From Acanthococcus lagerstroemiae (taxonomy: Eukaryota; Arthropoda; Insecta; Hemiptera; Eriococcidae): a stretch of DNA of 64,000 nt. The notes below the pieces were generated by a model that did not search any database, had not been told where the DNA came from, and worked only from the letters and a program-made list of their open reading frames with translations. How positions within the stretch are numbered: position 1 is the stretch's first letter; every line of letters begins with the position of its first letter. Below, piece by piece: positions 45,616 to 57,109 of the stretch. The DNA lies in contig CM063112.1 in assembly GCA_031841125.1 (NCBI GenBank), positions 18,998,603-19,062,602 on the forward strand, given 5' to 3'. Both the position numbers and the translations under genes were made by a program.

Positions 45616-46600
45616 CCAGATAGTTAACTATCGACTAATTGTTTTCAAGATTTTTCTACACGCTTTTAAGATTTACCTGTATCTTGTTTTCAAGTTTAAA
45701 TGTGTTCCTCTGAAACGTGGCTGTCACTTATTTAAGGTCATTACTTCAATTCATAAGTATTTACTAGCTAGGTATTATTTTTCATCCTAACAGTTGGCAC
45801 CGGTTCTGACTGATGGGTCAATATGTTTGATAAACTAAACGATTAGGTGTGTATTATATAGGTCCTTCATTACGATTAACTGTTATTTATAACAATTCAA
45901 TTTCAACAGGGTTGTACTTATTAAGTACAGTCACCTACTATTTTGATGATCGAGTTTACCTTTTTGGTGCAATCAGTATTACCAAAGCATATAAGACTGA
46001 ATTTAAGTATAAAATGAAACATCCCTCTACATACCTCTATAGTCAGTGAGTACCAAGTATTCCTTTCTAAATTGTGCTTATCAAGTTATATTATCGGGAG
46101 AGGTGTGACAAATAGTCTTTCTATTCTGGCTGTGAAACCAAATTACACTTTTAGGGATTGAAATAGGTACTATACTTGATGTGAGATAAAGACTGGTGTG
46201 TTACCGAATACATGTTAAAATTTTGACTGAGCCATGATTATGTTTAATTAATTTTATTATTTATATACCTTATATTAATTTTATTATTGTTCCTACGTAT
46301 CTGGCATATCGTCTAGATGATAATTTTATTATTATTCCTAAGCATTTGACATATCGTCCAGATACTCTTAATTTTAATCTGACGAAATTCAGGAACTTGA
46401 TTCTGTTACGTTACCGGATTGAACAATATAAGTATTATTAATGCTACCGGTGTTGATTTGTACATGCTGCTTTAAATGGGAAGTTGGAGGTATACTACAG
46501 AATATAGAACTGAAGACTGCGGCAGCTCTAAGCTGTCAACTGAGTATGTACCAATAGTTGGTATCTACACTATTAAAGATAAGTACATAGAGCTAATAAA
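45616..46600 (+). other. Probable 3' UTR of the receptor gene
   Basis: AT-rich and without recognised repeats except a ~60 bp tandem duplication at about 46260-46375 (ATTTTATTATT, CATATCGTCYAGAT). An AATAAA at 46595-46600 is a possible polyadenylation signal. UTR status is inferred from position. Confidence 0.35.
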
Positions 46601-49263
46601 ATTCTGACAACTTCTTACAAAGAAAAACATAAATTGAAGATTAAAGTTTTTGGGTGATTCAGCAGCCAACCTAAAATTATTTTGTGGGGCTCATAAAATC
46701 AGAATCAATTTTATTCTAGAAGTTCATTTTACCCTTCCCTCTCCATTGAAAATAATTAACAGGATTTGAGATCTCCGATTCTGAAAGCGACAATCTTCAC
46801 ATTTTAAAACGGTGTTTCCTAAATGAGGAGGGGGGTAGTGAAAACCGGAAAGAAGTGCGTTGTTTGATACAATACCAAGCATAGGCGGACTTTGCTCATG
46901 GCAGCTGGGGGGGGGAGGCTGTGGATATCTTCGAATTTTGTTACCAAGTTCTCGACCTCCATCCCATACCCAATAAACGATGACATTTTTTGGTAACATC
47001 CACTCAATGAACGCAACTGTATTCCAGAAAGTGTAGGTGGAAATTGCTTCAACAGAGGCTGCTTTGGTCTACTCTCCAGAGAACCTAATTCAAAAATCAT
47101 ACTAGTGGCTTTGATTGTAGTTGATTGGACCATCTTGTTTTCCATCAGGCTTTGATCTAATTTCCATCTCCGAATGAGAAGTACTTGCTTTAACATCACT
47201 ACTACAATTGAGAAACGTAGAACTGGAAGGGGTTTTCTCACCCAGACTAGACGGTTTTTCGAGATACTTTCGCATGTCCATAATAAAGTAATGACACGAA
47301 GAATATTAATCAAAACGCAGCTACCTGAACACAAATACTCACACCAGAATGATTCAAAGATACTCTAAAATAGCTGACTTTCATAACTAGGGATTCCAAA
47401 AATATGCTTTTGCATGTCTTTTTCTGTTGAAGTAGATAGGGAATATCCATGTTATTTTTGTGATTCATAGAATTTCGAGAAGAATGAGCCACACTTGATC
47501 GAGCATATTTTGGCATATTTTGGGTGTAAAAGCATGTTTTTTAGCATTATTTTCGCTTTTGGAGATTTCAAATTTTGTCAATTTTCACCATTTTTTTAAT
47601 ATTCAATTTTTTTCAATATTGCACTAAATTTTGTCATACTTGAATTTTATAAACTGACACAACTCAATTTTTTTGTAAACCAAAAAATTTTTTTCGCCTA
47701 TGTATAATACTGTTCAATATATTCAGTGTTCGCCTATGAAAAAGGACTTTTTGCCCGATAACTTCCTCCTCCGTGGCCTTGTAGTAAGTTTTAGGACAGC
47801 TTCAATGAGCAAACTCGACTGAATTTGAAAAAAAGAGATGAAGAAATAAATCTAAATTGAGGGTTTTAGTCTTCGTGTCGTAAACTGTAAGTTTAAACCT
47901 CGAAATCGAAATCTCACTTACAGTTTTTTCAATCTTTCAAATTTTGAATAGAAAAATTTCTCCTTACGTAAGTATATTTTCGAAAACTTGGGAGAACGAA
48001 GGTTTACCAAATCTTGGCGAGAAACTGAAATTTTTCTTTTCATCTCGGAATAAGTTGAAAAATAATTTAAGACTAGTAAAATTGACTCGACCTTCAAAAT
48101 TTAGAAAGTAACGTAGGCTATAACAAAGTTTGGAATTTTGGTCGCGAATTTCGAATGTTAGATACTGTATCATATTCTTATTCAGTTTTGGGGAACTTCT
48201 AATTCCAAATTTCACAATGGAAAAATATGGAAAAATATGGAAAAATCTGTTTTACTTACAGTCGTTTCAGTTTTGTACTGTGTATGTTTTGTTCATCATT
48301 TGCGGATTGAATTGAAATTGATATTTCTACTTCAGGTGGCATCTTCATACAAGCCATATTGAAACGCTTGGTGTGAATCGAAATTCACAAAGGATAAAAA
48401 AAGACAATAATAATCTTTTGATGAAAAAAATCGATCAAGGGTTAGTTCAATCACAAAAAATCAGGATAATCGAAATTTCAAGAACGACGTTCGCGAAGAT
48501 GACTATGTAAAAATTGTGATATCGGTACTTGTTTCATTAAATTTAAATTTTGTCGGCTCAGTCTGGGGCCAGACCGGAATCTTCGAAATTAGCACAACGA
48601 AAAGCTACATTAATAAAGTGCTTTAAATTTTATTGGTCGAATCGATTTTGCTCATGACAATTTTTCTGTTGATTTAGTGGCTAGCAGACAGAGAAAGAAG
48701 GCTCAGATTTCCTTAAAGAATTTTTATTAGGTACGTACTTTGTTTGATACTTCAAGTCAAGTCAAATTCGTAGAGTAAAATTTCTGTTTTGATAGCCAAA
48801 TCAGAGGTGGATGGAAAGTTTTAGGCACCCAAGGAATCTCTTGTTCAATATTTTTTGTCCAACTGGTTCTCATATCCTCGAAATATCTACGTTGATAAAC
48901 TTTTTTGGTCCACCGTTACCGGAGGGGGGGGGGGGTGGAGGAGAATTGGCTCCCCATTAAAAAGTATTTTTTAAATTTTATTTGTACATGAGTCCCCGCC
49001 CCCGACAGGTGCCCGAGGGTCCCATTGCCAGGGAGGGACAGTAGTTACAATATGTACCTAATTATTATCCTGAAAAATAAAAACAAAAAATACTTTTCGA
49101 AGGAAAGGTAGGGGACAAAAAAGAAGGAAAAGAAGACAGAAAGAGGGACAGGGAGAAAGGCACCAGAGCAAGGGCAGGGCGGGGAGAGAGGAGCGCGCAA
49201 GTCCACAGGCAGCAACTAAGAATTGTGAATTGAGAACTGGGGGTTGAAGGAGGCCAAGGAGCA
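46601..49263. other. No recognisable gene
   Basis: A 171-codon minus-strand frame (46819-47334) has no recognisable domain and its composition is not convincing. The remainder is AT-rich, with a short ATGGAAAAAT triplication at about 48216-48246. Confidence 0.35.
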
Positions 49264-50035
49264 GGTCCATTTCGTCAGCCCCCAATTTGGATTTAAGGGT
49301 TGAAACTATGTAAACGAATTGTGCTTGAATTCTGCCGAATTGTGCTGACATTATTTCGAATTGTGCTACCTCCTACATGGGAGAACCACCATGGGGGCTG
49401 GAGAAATGCCAGCCCCTTAAGTTGCGATTTGAGGGCTGAAACTGGGTAAACTAATTGTGCTTGAATTGTGCTGAAATTTGCTGACATTATTTCGAACTGT
49501 GCTTACCCCTAACTAGCAGAACCCCCATGGGGCTGGAGAAATGCCTGCCACTCAAGTTGCGATTTGAGGGCTGAAACTGGGTAAACGAATTGTGCTCGGA
49601 TTGTGCCGAAATGTGCTGACTTTATTGCGAATTGTGCTGCCCCCTAAACGAGAGAACCACCACGGGGGCTGGGGAAATGCGGCCCCAGGCCCAAGTTACG
49701 ATTTCAGAGCTGAAACTGTGTTAACGAATTGTGCTCGAATTGTGCTGCCCCCTAACTGGCAGAACCACCACGGGGACAGGAGAAATGCCGCCTTCAAGGA
49801 CCAAGTTACGATTTGCGGGCTGGAACTGGGTTAACGATTTGTGCTCGAATTGTGCCGGAATGTGCTGACATTATTTCGAATTGTGCTGCCTTCTAAATGG
49901 CAGAACCACCATGGGGGCTGGAGAAATGCCTGCCCCTCAAGTTGCGATTTAAGGGCTGAAACTGTGTTAGCGAATTGTGCTCGAATCGAGCCGAAATGTG
50001 CTAACATATCAAATTGTGCTCCGCTCAAAACGGCA
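49264..50035 (+). repeat. Left tandem-repeat arm of a foldback-like element
   Basis: Six units, mostly 135-141 bp (one 107 bp), starting at about 49298, 49434, 49569, 49710, 49817 and 49955. The unit consensus runs GGGCTGAAACTGGGTAAAC, GAATTGTGCTCGAATTGTGC, 'GACATTATTTCGAATTGTGC', then GCAGAACCACCATGGGGGC and TGGAGAAATGCC. The outer end is GGTCCATTTCGTCAG. Confidence 0.85.
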
Positions 50036-51104
50036 GCTTTTTTGACAGGTTGACTTTTCCCAACTTTCGATCTATCTCTTAGTTTCTCAACTTCGGCGGA
50101 GACTGGACGTAAGCAGCCTCCCGTGTCACCCTCCCTTTTTTGCGTCCCTGTATATGTACACTGCACCAAGAGAATGACTGAGCAGCAAATGTAAATCTGC
50201 ATTGAGTCTTCATAATACCTACTGTCAAGTCGACACTACAGATGTTCTTGTATTTTTCAAATGCTGAGAATCAGAAATTCAATGAACACGTGGCATTTAT
50301 CTAACTACTATTTTGTTTTTGAGAATTGTGTACCCTATCGAATTTTCGTAACTGATAACAAGATTCATCGGTTGTGATTTCCGGGAACCGACGTTTCTCT
50401 CCGCATGTTTACAAATTCCTCAGAATTTTGCTGATCTGTTCATATCTACGAGTATTGCCAAGTCGCTCGAAGCCAGAGGTTTATCTAAAACGTCGAACTT
50501 TGTGGAAGAGAAGCATTACTTTTTCGTGTAATTTACTGAGACGAACTGTACTCTCATATGCGTAACCAGTGTTTTAAATTTGTGGAGTTATGAAAAGCAA
50601 TGAAGATGCTGCGGTGAATGAAGTAGTTTGTTTCTTAAGAAGACTATTTTAGGTAAGAACGGTCGCTTCGTTTTACTAGTAGGTACCTACTCACACCTGA
50701 GTACATTTCTTAATTATCGTTCTCATTTGTGGTACAAATGTGCGAATACTGCCGAACTACGAGTAAAATGTGGGAATACCAAGTATTAGTCTTGCGTGTG
50801 CACAGCCCCGTAGAGAGAAAAAGAGGGCTTGGGGAATTTCCATAGACCCCCCTCCTTCCAGTTCATTTTGTTCTCTTGTTAGATATAAGCAACGTGATAA
50901 GAGGATTTTTTTTAATGGTGTAAGGAATGATTACTGATTTGATGTACAGTATAGCCGTAGGCACAAAAAAAAAATGTATGATGGGAGAAATAACACAAAA
51001 GGAATGGAGCTCCAACCAGGGAGGTGGGCACCTTGGGGCTGTCAGCCCACAAAGATCTGTCATCGAAACCATAAAACAGAAGAAATGGGGAAAACAAAAA
51101 TAAA

Positions 51105-52640
51105 AATAGAATGGAATTGGGAAATGCGTTGGAGGAGCTAAAGTGTGATATAATTGGGATATCAAAAAAAAAAAAAAAAAGGAAACGGGAGAATTTATCT
51201 AAAAGGAGAAATGGTAATCATTATTTTGGGTCAACAATAGGGTACAGGGGAGTAGGTTTCTACATCAAGAAGCAGTGGGTACCCCACGTACAAGGAATGA
51301 AGAGTATCGATAATACAAGTTTGTGCTCCTACACTAGACTCTTCAGTGGTGGAAATCGAAAAGTTTTACGACCAATTGAGCCAAATGTATGAAAATGAAA
51401 GAGAATACTATACAATAATAATGGGGAACTTTAATGCCAAGATGGGTGAAAATAGGGGAAATAAAAGGTGGAAACAGTAGTTACCATAACCATAGGGAGG
51501 CTGCAAGCAAAATACGATAAAATTGAGACATGCGTTAAGGGAACGATGTGCGAAAAGTGGGTAGTCTAAAGATCGAGACACAAACAGATGACAAACTGAG
51601 TATACAAAACAAAAAACCTTCTAGAAAGAAGAATGACACTCGAGAAAAAATAAATTTAAAAATCGAGTAGAAACTATTGAGCTTACAGAGATCAACAAGC
51701 TAGTCAAAAGAAAAATTAAAGAAGATATTAGTAAATACGAAACTGAAATGATAAGGAATGTACTGGAGGCAACATGGTCAATAAAAAAGGCAAAAAGAGC
51801 GATTTCAAAGGGTACTAACATCGTACCCAAAATCAAGGGTAATATGGTTTCATATTTGAGAGGGAACAAAATAGTAAAAATAGCAACGGAATTTTATGAA
51901 AAGCTGTGTAGGGTAAAAGAAGCAGCAGAAACTGGGCAAGGCATGGAGAAATGGGAGTTAAAAGCTTCAGAAATCAGGATGAAGTAGAACCAACTCTGGA
52001 AGATGAGGTTACAAAAGCTTTAAGGGAACTAAAGTTGAATAAAATACTAGGCGAGATAAATTTGATAATGGTATTTTGAAGTTATATTCGGAAAAAATCT
52101 CCCAAACTTTGACCGATATATCTAACGAAATTCTAAATACTGGCCAAATCCCTAAACAATGGCTCACAGCTGAAATAATCTTATTATTCAAAAAAGGTGG
52201 TATATCAGAAATAAATAATTATCGCTCTGTCAGCCTCCCCTCCAATGTTTGTAAATTACTTATGAAAATTTTGAAAAAACTAGAATAATATGTAAAATTT
52301 TGGATTCCGAGCAAACGACAGAACAAGCAGGAAAAAATGTCATCATCATTGATCCCATCCATATCTACACTAAGGCAAATAATGGAAAAATCAATCGAAT
52401 ATAACATAGACGTCCACTTTCTATTCATTAACCTTGAATAAGGTGTTCGATTCAGTACACCATGATAAAGCATGGAATGCACTGGCTATACTACTAGGGT
52501 TGCATCAAGAAATAATACAAGTTTTGGGCAATCTGTATAAAAATCTGGAAGCATACATAAAACTAGATAAAAAATGGGAACGTTTCAAATTCATAGAGGA
52601 GTCAAACAAGGGGACCCCTCTCTCCCAACATTTTCAATAG
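51105..52640 (+). mobile_element. RTE-like LINE relic, truncated at the 3' side
   Basis: Broken frames on the + strand read as an endonuclease start (ALEELKCDIIGISKK, GYRGVGFYIKKQWVPHV), a linker (KGNMVSYLRGNKIVKIATEF), reverse transcriptase fingers (ISNEILNTGQIPKQWLTAEI, LLFKKGGISEINNYRSVSLP) and palm start (FDSVHHDKAWNALAILLGLH; ESNKGTPLSQHF where functional copies have 'G-x-x-Q-G-D-P-L-S-P'). Several frameshifts and stops are present. The sequence stops just after this motif, before the catalytic YADD-type box, and the foldback arm begins. LINEs usually lose their 5' ends, so loss of the 3' end points to later rearrangement. Confidence 0.75.
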
Positions 52641-53026
52641 TACCCATCGTGGTTTTCTCATTTAGGGGGCAGCACAATTCGAAATAATGTCAGCACATTT
52701 CGGCACAATTCAAGCACAATTAGTTTACCCAGTTTCAGCCCTCAAATCGCAACTTAAGGGGCTGGCATTTCTCCAGCCCCCATGGTGGTTCTGCCAGTTA
52801 GGAGGCAGCACAAGTCGAAATAATGTCAGCACAATTCGAGCACAATTCGTGTACACAGTTTCAGCCCTCTAATTGCAACTTGGGGGCAGCCATTTCCCCA
52901 GCCCCCCATGATGATTCTCATATTTGGAGGGCAACACAATTCGAAATAATATCAGCACAATTCGGCACAATTCGTTTACATAGTTTCAACCCTTAAATCC
53001 AAATTGGGGGGCTGATGAAATGGACC
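52640..53026 (-). repeat. Right tandem-repeat arm (inverted)
   Basis: Three units of the same repeat as 49264-50035 in reverse complement, with phase points at about 52731, 52858 and 52981 (period ~125 bp). Confidence 0.85.
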
Positions 53027-53159
53027 TCCAAGGAGCCAAAACAACAAACCACACTTGTGATGGCGTATAAGGAAAAGAACTGCAAAATCTAGGACCTACC
53101 TTCGAGTACTTTAATGACTGATGAAATACCCTGTTTCTTACTCATGAAGAATATGATGT

Positions 53160-55760
53160 CGATCCCAGGGTCTTTTAGGGTAATATTATTATATAATGCT
53201 AGAGTATTGTCCATACTTATAGATCACTGATTCTTGTATTAAGTGTAGGGACCCTGAATTGAATACGTATTAAGTCGTTGGAATCCAAAATTTTGTTATT
53301 CAAAATATCCCTCAAGAAGATCAACTTTGCCAAACACCTTCTGTTTTTTAGACTCATAATCTCAAAGTCAACCAAAAGTTCTTTGTATATAATTTCAAAA
53401 GGATAATATATAAAGATTTTGCAATATAAGTATTTCAAAAATCTTTTTTGAATTTTCTCAATTTTATCTTTACCTTATTGGGTTCTGGGATCCCATATAA
53501 CAGAGGAAAAAGAATTTTCATTGTTTCTAAATTTTTATAACAAGTTCCATTTCTCTTTATGAAGCCAACCATTCTTTTAGATTTTAAAGCTATGTGATCG
53601 ATATGCATATTGAATAATAATTTCGAATCTAAAATGATGCATAAGTCTTTTACAACATTTACACACCTAAGTGTATCTTTTTTTATTTTATACTCGTGTA
53701 AAATGGGGTATCTTTTTCTTGAGAAGGTAATTTTTCCACACTTGTCAGTATTTTAAATGGTAACAAGTTATTATCACGTCACTCAACTAATGAGTCAAGA
53801 TCTTGTTGCAGTTTAGCACAGTCATTTTGAGATATTATAATTTTATAAATTTTCATATCAGCTACATACAGCAATAATTTTGAATATTGGATTTTTTCGG
53901 AAATATCATCGACAAAAATTAGAAATAGATATGAACCCGCAACCGAACCCTGGGGAACACCTGACACACTCTTGTAACACGTAGAGACAACTCCTGTATA
54001 CTCGACAAACTGCATTCTTATTTTAAGTAGGAATGAAATAGAGTTATTAAATCTTTTGAAAAGCTAAAGCTGCACAATTTTTGGAGTAGATTTTGTGGTT
54101 GATAGTGTCAAACGCCTTTGAAAAATCCGTGTAAATGGTATCTATTTGCCTACCCTTAGAGAGGGTTATATTGACATTATATGTGAAGTTCATTAGATTT
54201 GTCTGCACTGAATATCCCTCTCTAGAGCCATGTTAATACGGAGATAAGATATTTTTGAATTAATTTTATAGATTTTGTGCAAGACAGTTTCAAAAATTTT
54301 GGCTGCGAGTGGAATTAGAGAGATGGGACGATAAATTTTTATTTCGTGTATTTTGCCTGACTTGTATAGTAGAATAACTTTCGACTTTTTCCATATTGTT
54401 GGATAAATACATGTCTCGAGGACAGTATTGCAAACACAAGTTATAGGACTAATTAGAAAGTGTGAGCAAGCTCGAAATATGTATGGTGGAATGGAATCAG
54501 GGCCACAAGATGATTTAGCTTTAAGGTCATGCAGGACACGTTTTATATCCTTGATAGTGATCACACCCACCGATATAAGACGTTGGCCTCCAGTAAGACC
54601 TACCCCATTAGCACTCTAAGTTTGGTTCTGAGTTACATTTTTATTGCTAAAAACACTGAAAAAATAGTTTACAAATGATTCCGCGATGGTATCTGAACTT
54701 GTGTAAACATGTTCACCAAAGGTTACAACTCTGTGCCAGACCTACTACTGGCCTATCGGATCTCTCGCCAGCATTCTTTTGGTTAAGATTTCATTCTGTC
54801 CTCCAAAGCATTTTTATATGTATTCTATGCTTTTGTTATTAAAACCTTGATTTATTTTCTTATGTGTCTGAATTTTTGCTTCATCTCTTCATTAGAAGGT
54901 TTCTTTTCAATCTGTTTATATGCAGAGAGGATTTCTTTTTCAAATTTTTAATAATTTCATATGTAAACCAAATAGGATATTTTTCCCCTCCAGTATTCTC
55001 TTTTAATGGTATTGTCTTGCTTAAGATGTCTATTACTGAATTTTGGAAATACTCAGCAGCTTGGTAACTATCTGTAAGCTTGTACAGTTCATCCCAATTT
55101 TTCAATTTAAATAGATTATAAATATCAACAAAATTAGCTTTTTTGAAATCAAACCTCCGAGGGTTCGTAGTTGCAGTTGTATTATTTTTTAAGGGATGTG
55201 TCACAAAACCAAACTCGACGAGTAGAGGTGGGTGGTAACTGTCACAGGTATTGGTCAAGGAGTCCTGAGAAACTATACAATGTGGGGGAAGTTGGCAAGT
55301 ACCAAGTCCAGTGTTCTGTTTCAGGAATTTGAGATAGTGTTATGTGACTTAGGGTGGTTGATATCTAAAAATGAGTACATGTCTTTGTATACTCCATGAT
55401 GTTTATCAGACTTACTAAAATTATTGTGGAATAATGGCAGGTTGAAATCCTCAAGTAAAAGTATGTCATCGTTTATTAATCCGTATGACGTAATTTTTTC
55501 GAAAATTAGTGAATACTCCCACCCACCCGATTCCAGAAGGACATAAAATTAACCTATGTATACAGCGAAACGCGGTTTGGAGTACGTGTTCTAATCCAAA
55601 TTTGTTCGCAGGAAATGTCCTCAACTTCCAATGCAGTCACTCTTTCAACCCAAAGATGCTTTTTGACAGCTAACATGACCCCACCCCCACGTTTACTATC
55701 CCCGATAGTCTGGACCCTGTCTTTGCGAACTATGTTGTATTCGCTATCAAAAAGCTAAGA
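53160..55760 (-). mobile_element. Nearly full-length, inactivated jockey/CR1-like LINE
   Basis: Read on the minus strand. Endonuclease end (about 55760-55300: GGGVMLAVKKHLWVERV, LLLEDFNLPLFHNN where active copies have Asp in 'GDFN', INHPKSHNT). Linker (55258-54881: PPLLVEFGFV, YPIWFTYEIIKNLKKK). Reverse transcriptase fingers (54570-54193: VLHDLKAKSSCGPDSIPPYI, KVILLYKSGKIHEIKIYRPI, SLIPLAAKIFETVLHKI). Palm (54015-53779: SGVPQGSVAGSYLFLIFVDD, LLLYVADMKIYK). C-terminal tail (53438-53217: SLKNRRCLAKLIFLRDILNN). The catalytic 'Y-A-D-D' box reads YVAD, so one catalytic Asp is lost, and the frame is broken between blocks. A closely related fragment lies at 42778-43150. Confidence 0.85.
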
Positions 55761-56063
55761 AAACTGTAGCTTTTCAAAATTCTATATCCCTTTTGGTCCT
55801 AATATGCTGATCCAATAATGCGTTAAGACAATAAAATCATCTGCTCTGCTTATGAAATTAATGAGTAAAAGTACCTTCTGAGTTTGAGGAGTACAAGTGC
55901 AGTGGAATGACGGAATACTGAAGAGATTTAGGAAGCCAGGAAGTGTGTGCGTGCAACTTTGATACTAGTATTGCTACTGTGATACCAGGACTAAATGGGG
56001 GTATCTAATGGGCCGCTACTCAAGGTTAAACACTGAATATTACAACGGCGTGCACTCTGCATA

Positions 56064-56351
56064 TTATATGCTTAATTTCCATGTGACCCACAGATATGCG
56101 AATTTCACAACGAAATAGTTTTTGCTGAAATTTGAGCCTAAATTAACCACAGTTGCATTCATGTCACTAAAATCCTTTTGCCCATCACTTGCCTCAATTG
56201 TGACGGCAACTGCAACTTTTTCAGAAGAAAAAAAGTTTTCTCTGGTTTGAAAAAAAGACTTGTCCGGGTCGTTGATATACCTTATGTCGAGTATGCCAGC
56301 TTTCTTTTCTCTAGCATGTGGGTAAAATGATACAGTTGCTCTCCACCTCAC
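56064..56351 (-). CDS. Unrecognised small ORF, possible single exon
   Basis: A 95-codon minus-strand frame containing RATVSFYPHAREKKAGILDI, RYINDPDKSFFQTRENFFSS and EKVAVAVTIEASDGQKDFSD, ending in a hydrophobic stretch (YFVVKFAYLWVTWKLSI). Amino-acid use is protein-like, unlike most short frames here, but no family is recognised and no splice partners were found. It could be an exon of a secreted or surface protein or a mobile-element scrap. Confidence 0.25.
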   Translation of the reverse strand: MRWRATVSFYPHAREKKAGILDIRYINDPDKSFFQTRENFFSSEKVAVAVTIEASDGQKDFSDMNATVVNLGSNFSKNYFVVKFAYLWVTWKLSI

Positions 56352-56959
56352 ACCCCAATTGAGCTTTCATGCTATTGGTTATAAGTAGATCAGTTTAAAG
56401 GAAACGTTAAAGAGTTCTGGAACAAGTCTATGACTTAAGATTCTTATGTAATAGAAAATTGAAGTCTCAGCTAAAGAATTACCTCCTATTCCTTTTGGGG
56501 GATCAAATTGTTTCGCGAACAAGAAAACAGTCAGCAGTACTATTTGCTCAAAACTTCGAGTATTCCTCTCTAATTTACTCACTCAGTTATTATCGTGAAG
56601 GCTTTAAAATTATCTTAATATTAGTGACAAAGGTACGGCGTACGAGTATAATTTGTACACATTTTGAAAGGCCTTTCCCACAATCTCTTCCTAAATTCGC
56701 CTTGAATAATAAGTATTTGGAGTTTTTTGTCAGTGATGCAAGAAGTAATAAGTCAACGGATTGGTCGTCTAATGAGGAAAAATTTGAAACTTTGTGACTT
56801 GAAAAATGATTAGGGGTTATAACATCCCTTCAAATCCTGCATAGCGTTATCTTTCATACACCATACATTAGTATTTTAGAAGTCCTCCAAGAATGATAGG
56901 CAGTTTTTTATTCAAAAATTATGGGTGAACGATACTGCCCTTGGTAGCCGATATTGCTT

Positions 56960-57101
56960 CAATATTTTGATTGAAAAATCGGCAAATTTTCAAACTAAAA
57001 AAAAATTTTGTCGGCGGATTTTTAGTTAAAAAAAAAAACATTTGTCGGCAAATTTTCCTTCTTGACTCCCCCCCCCCCCCCAAACTGAAAGTCACGTTTC
57101 G
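56960..57101. mobile_element. CAGRGACGAAAC family element, half copy
   Basis: Contains the 'AAAAATCGGCAAATTTT' core and ends GTTTCGTCTCTG exactly where an RTE-like LINE begins, the same kind of junction as at 42777/42778. Confidence 0.55.
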
Positions 57102-57109
57102 TCTCTGAT

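Larger units (their letters stand above)
49264..53026. mobile_element. Foldback-like element with tandem-repeat inverted arms
   Basis: The outermost sequence GGTCCATTTCRTCAGCCCCC followed by AATTTGGATTTAAGGGTTG occurs at the left edge and, inverted, at the right edge (52990-53026). Inside each edge lie tandem arrays of the same unit in opposite orientation. The centre (50036-52639) contains unique DNA and a degenerate RTE-like LINE. Long inverted repeats built of tandem units are the hallmark of foldback-type elements such as Drosophila FB. No transposase was recognised, and no target duplication could be defined. Confidence 0.65.

Noticed and set aside
46819..47334. 171-codon minus-strand ORF
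   Set aside because: No family wording, and its composition looks like chance in AT-rich DNA downstream of the receptor gene.
49058..50202. Serial ORFs such as SAQFGRIQAQFVYIVSTLKSQ repeated on the minus strand
   Set aside because: These are translations of the tandem repeat units of the foldback arms, not a repeat protein gene.
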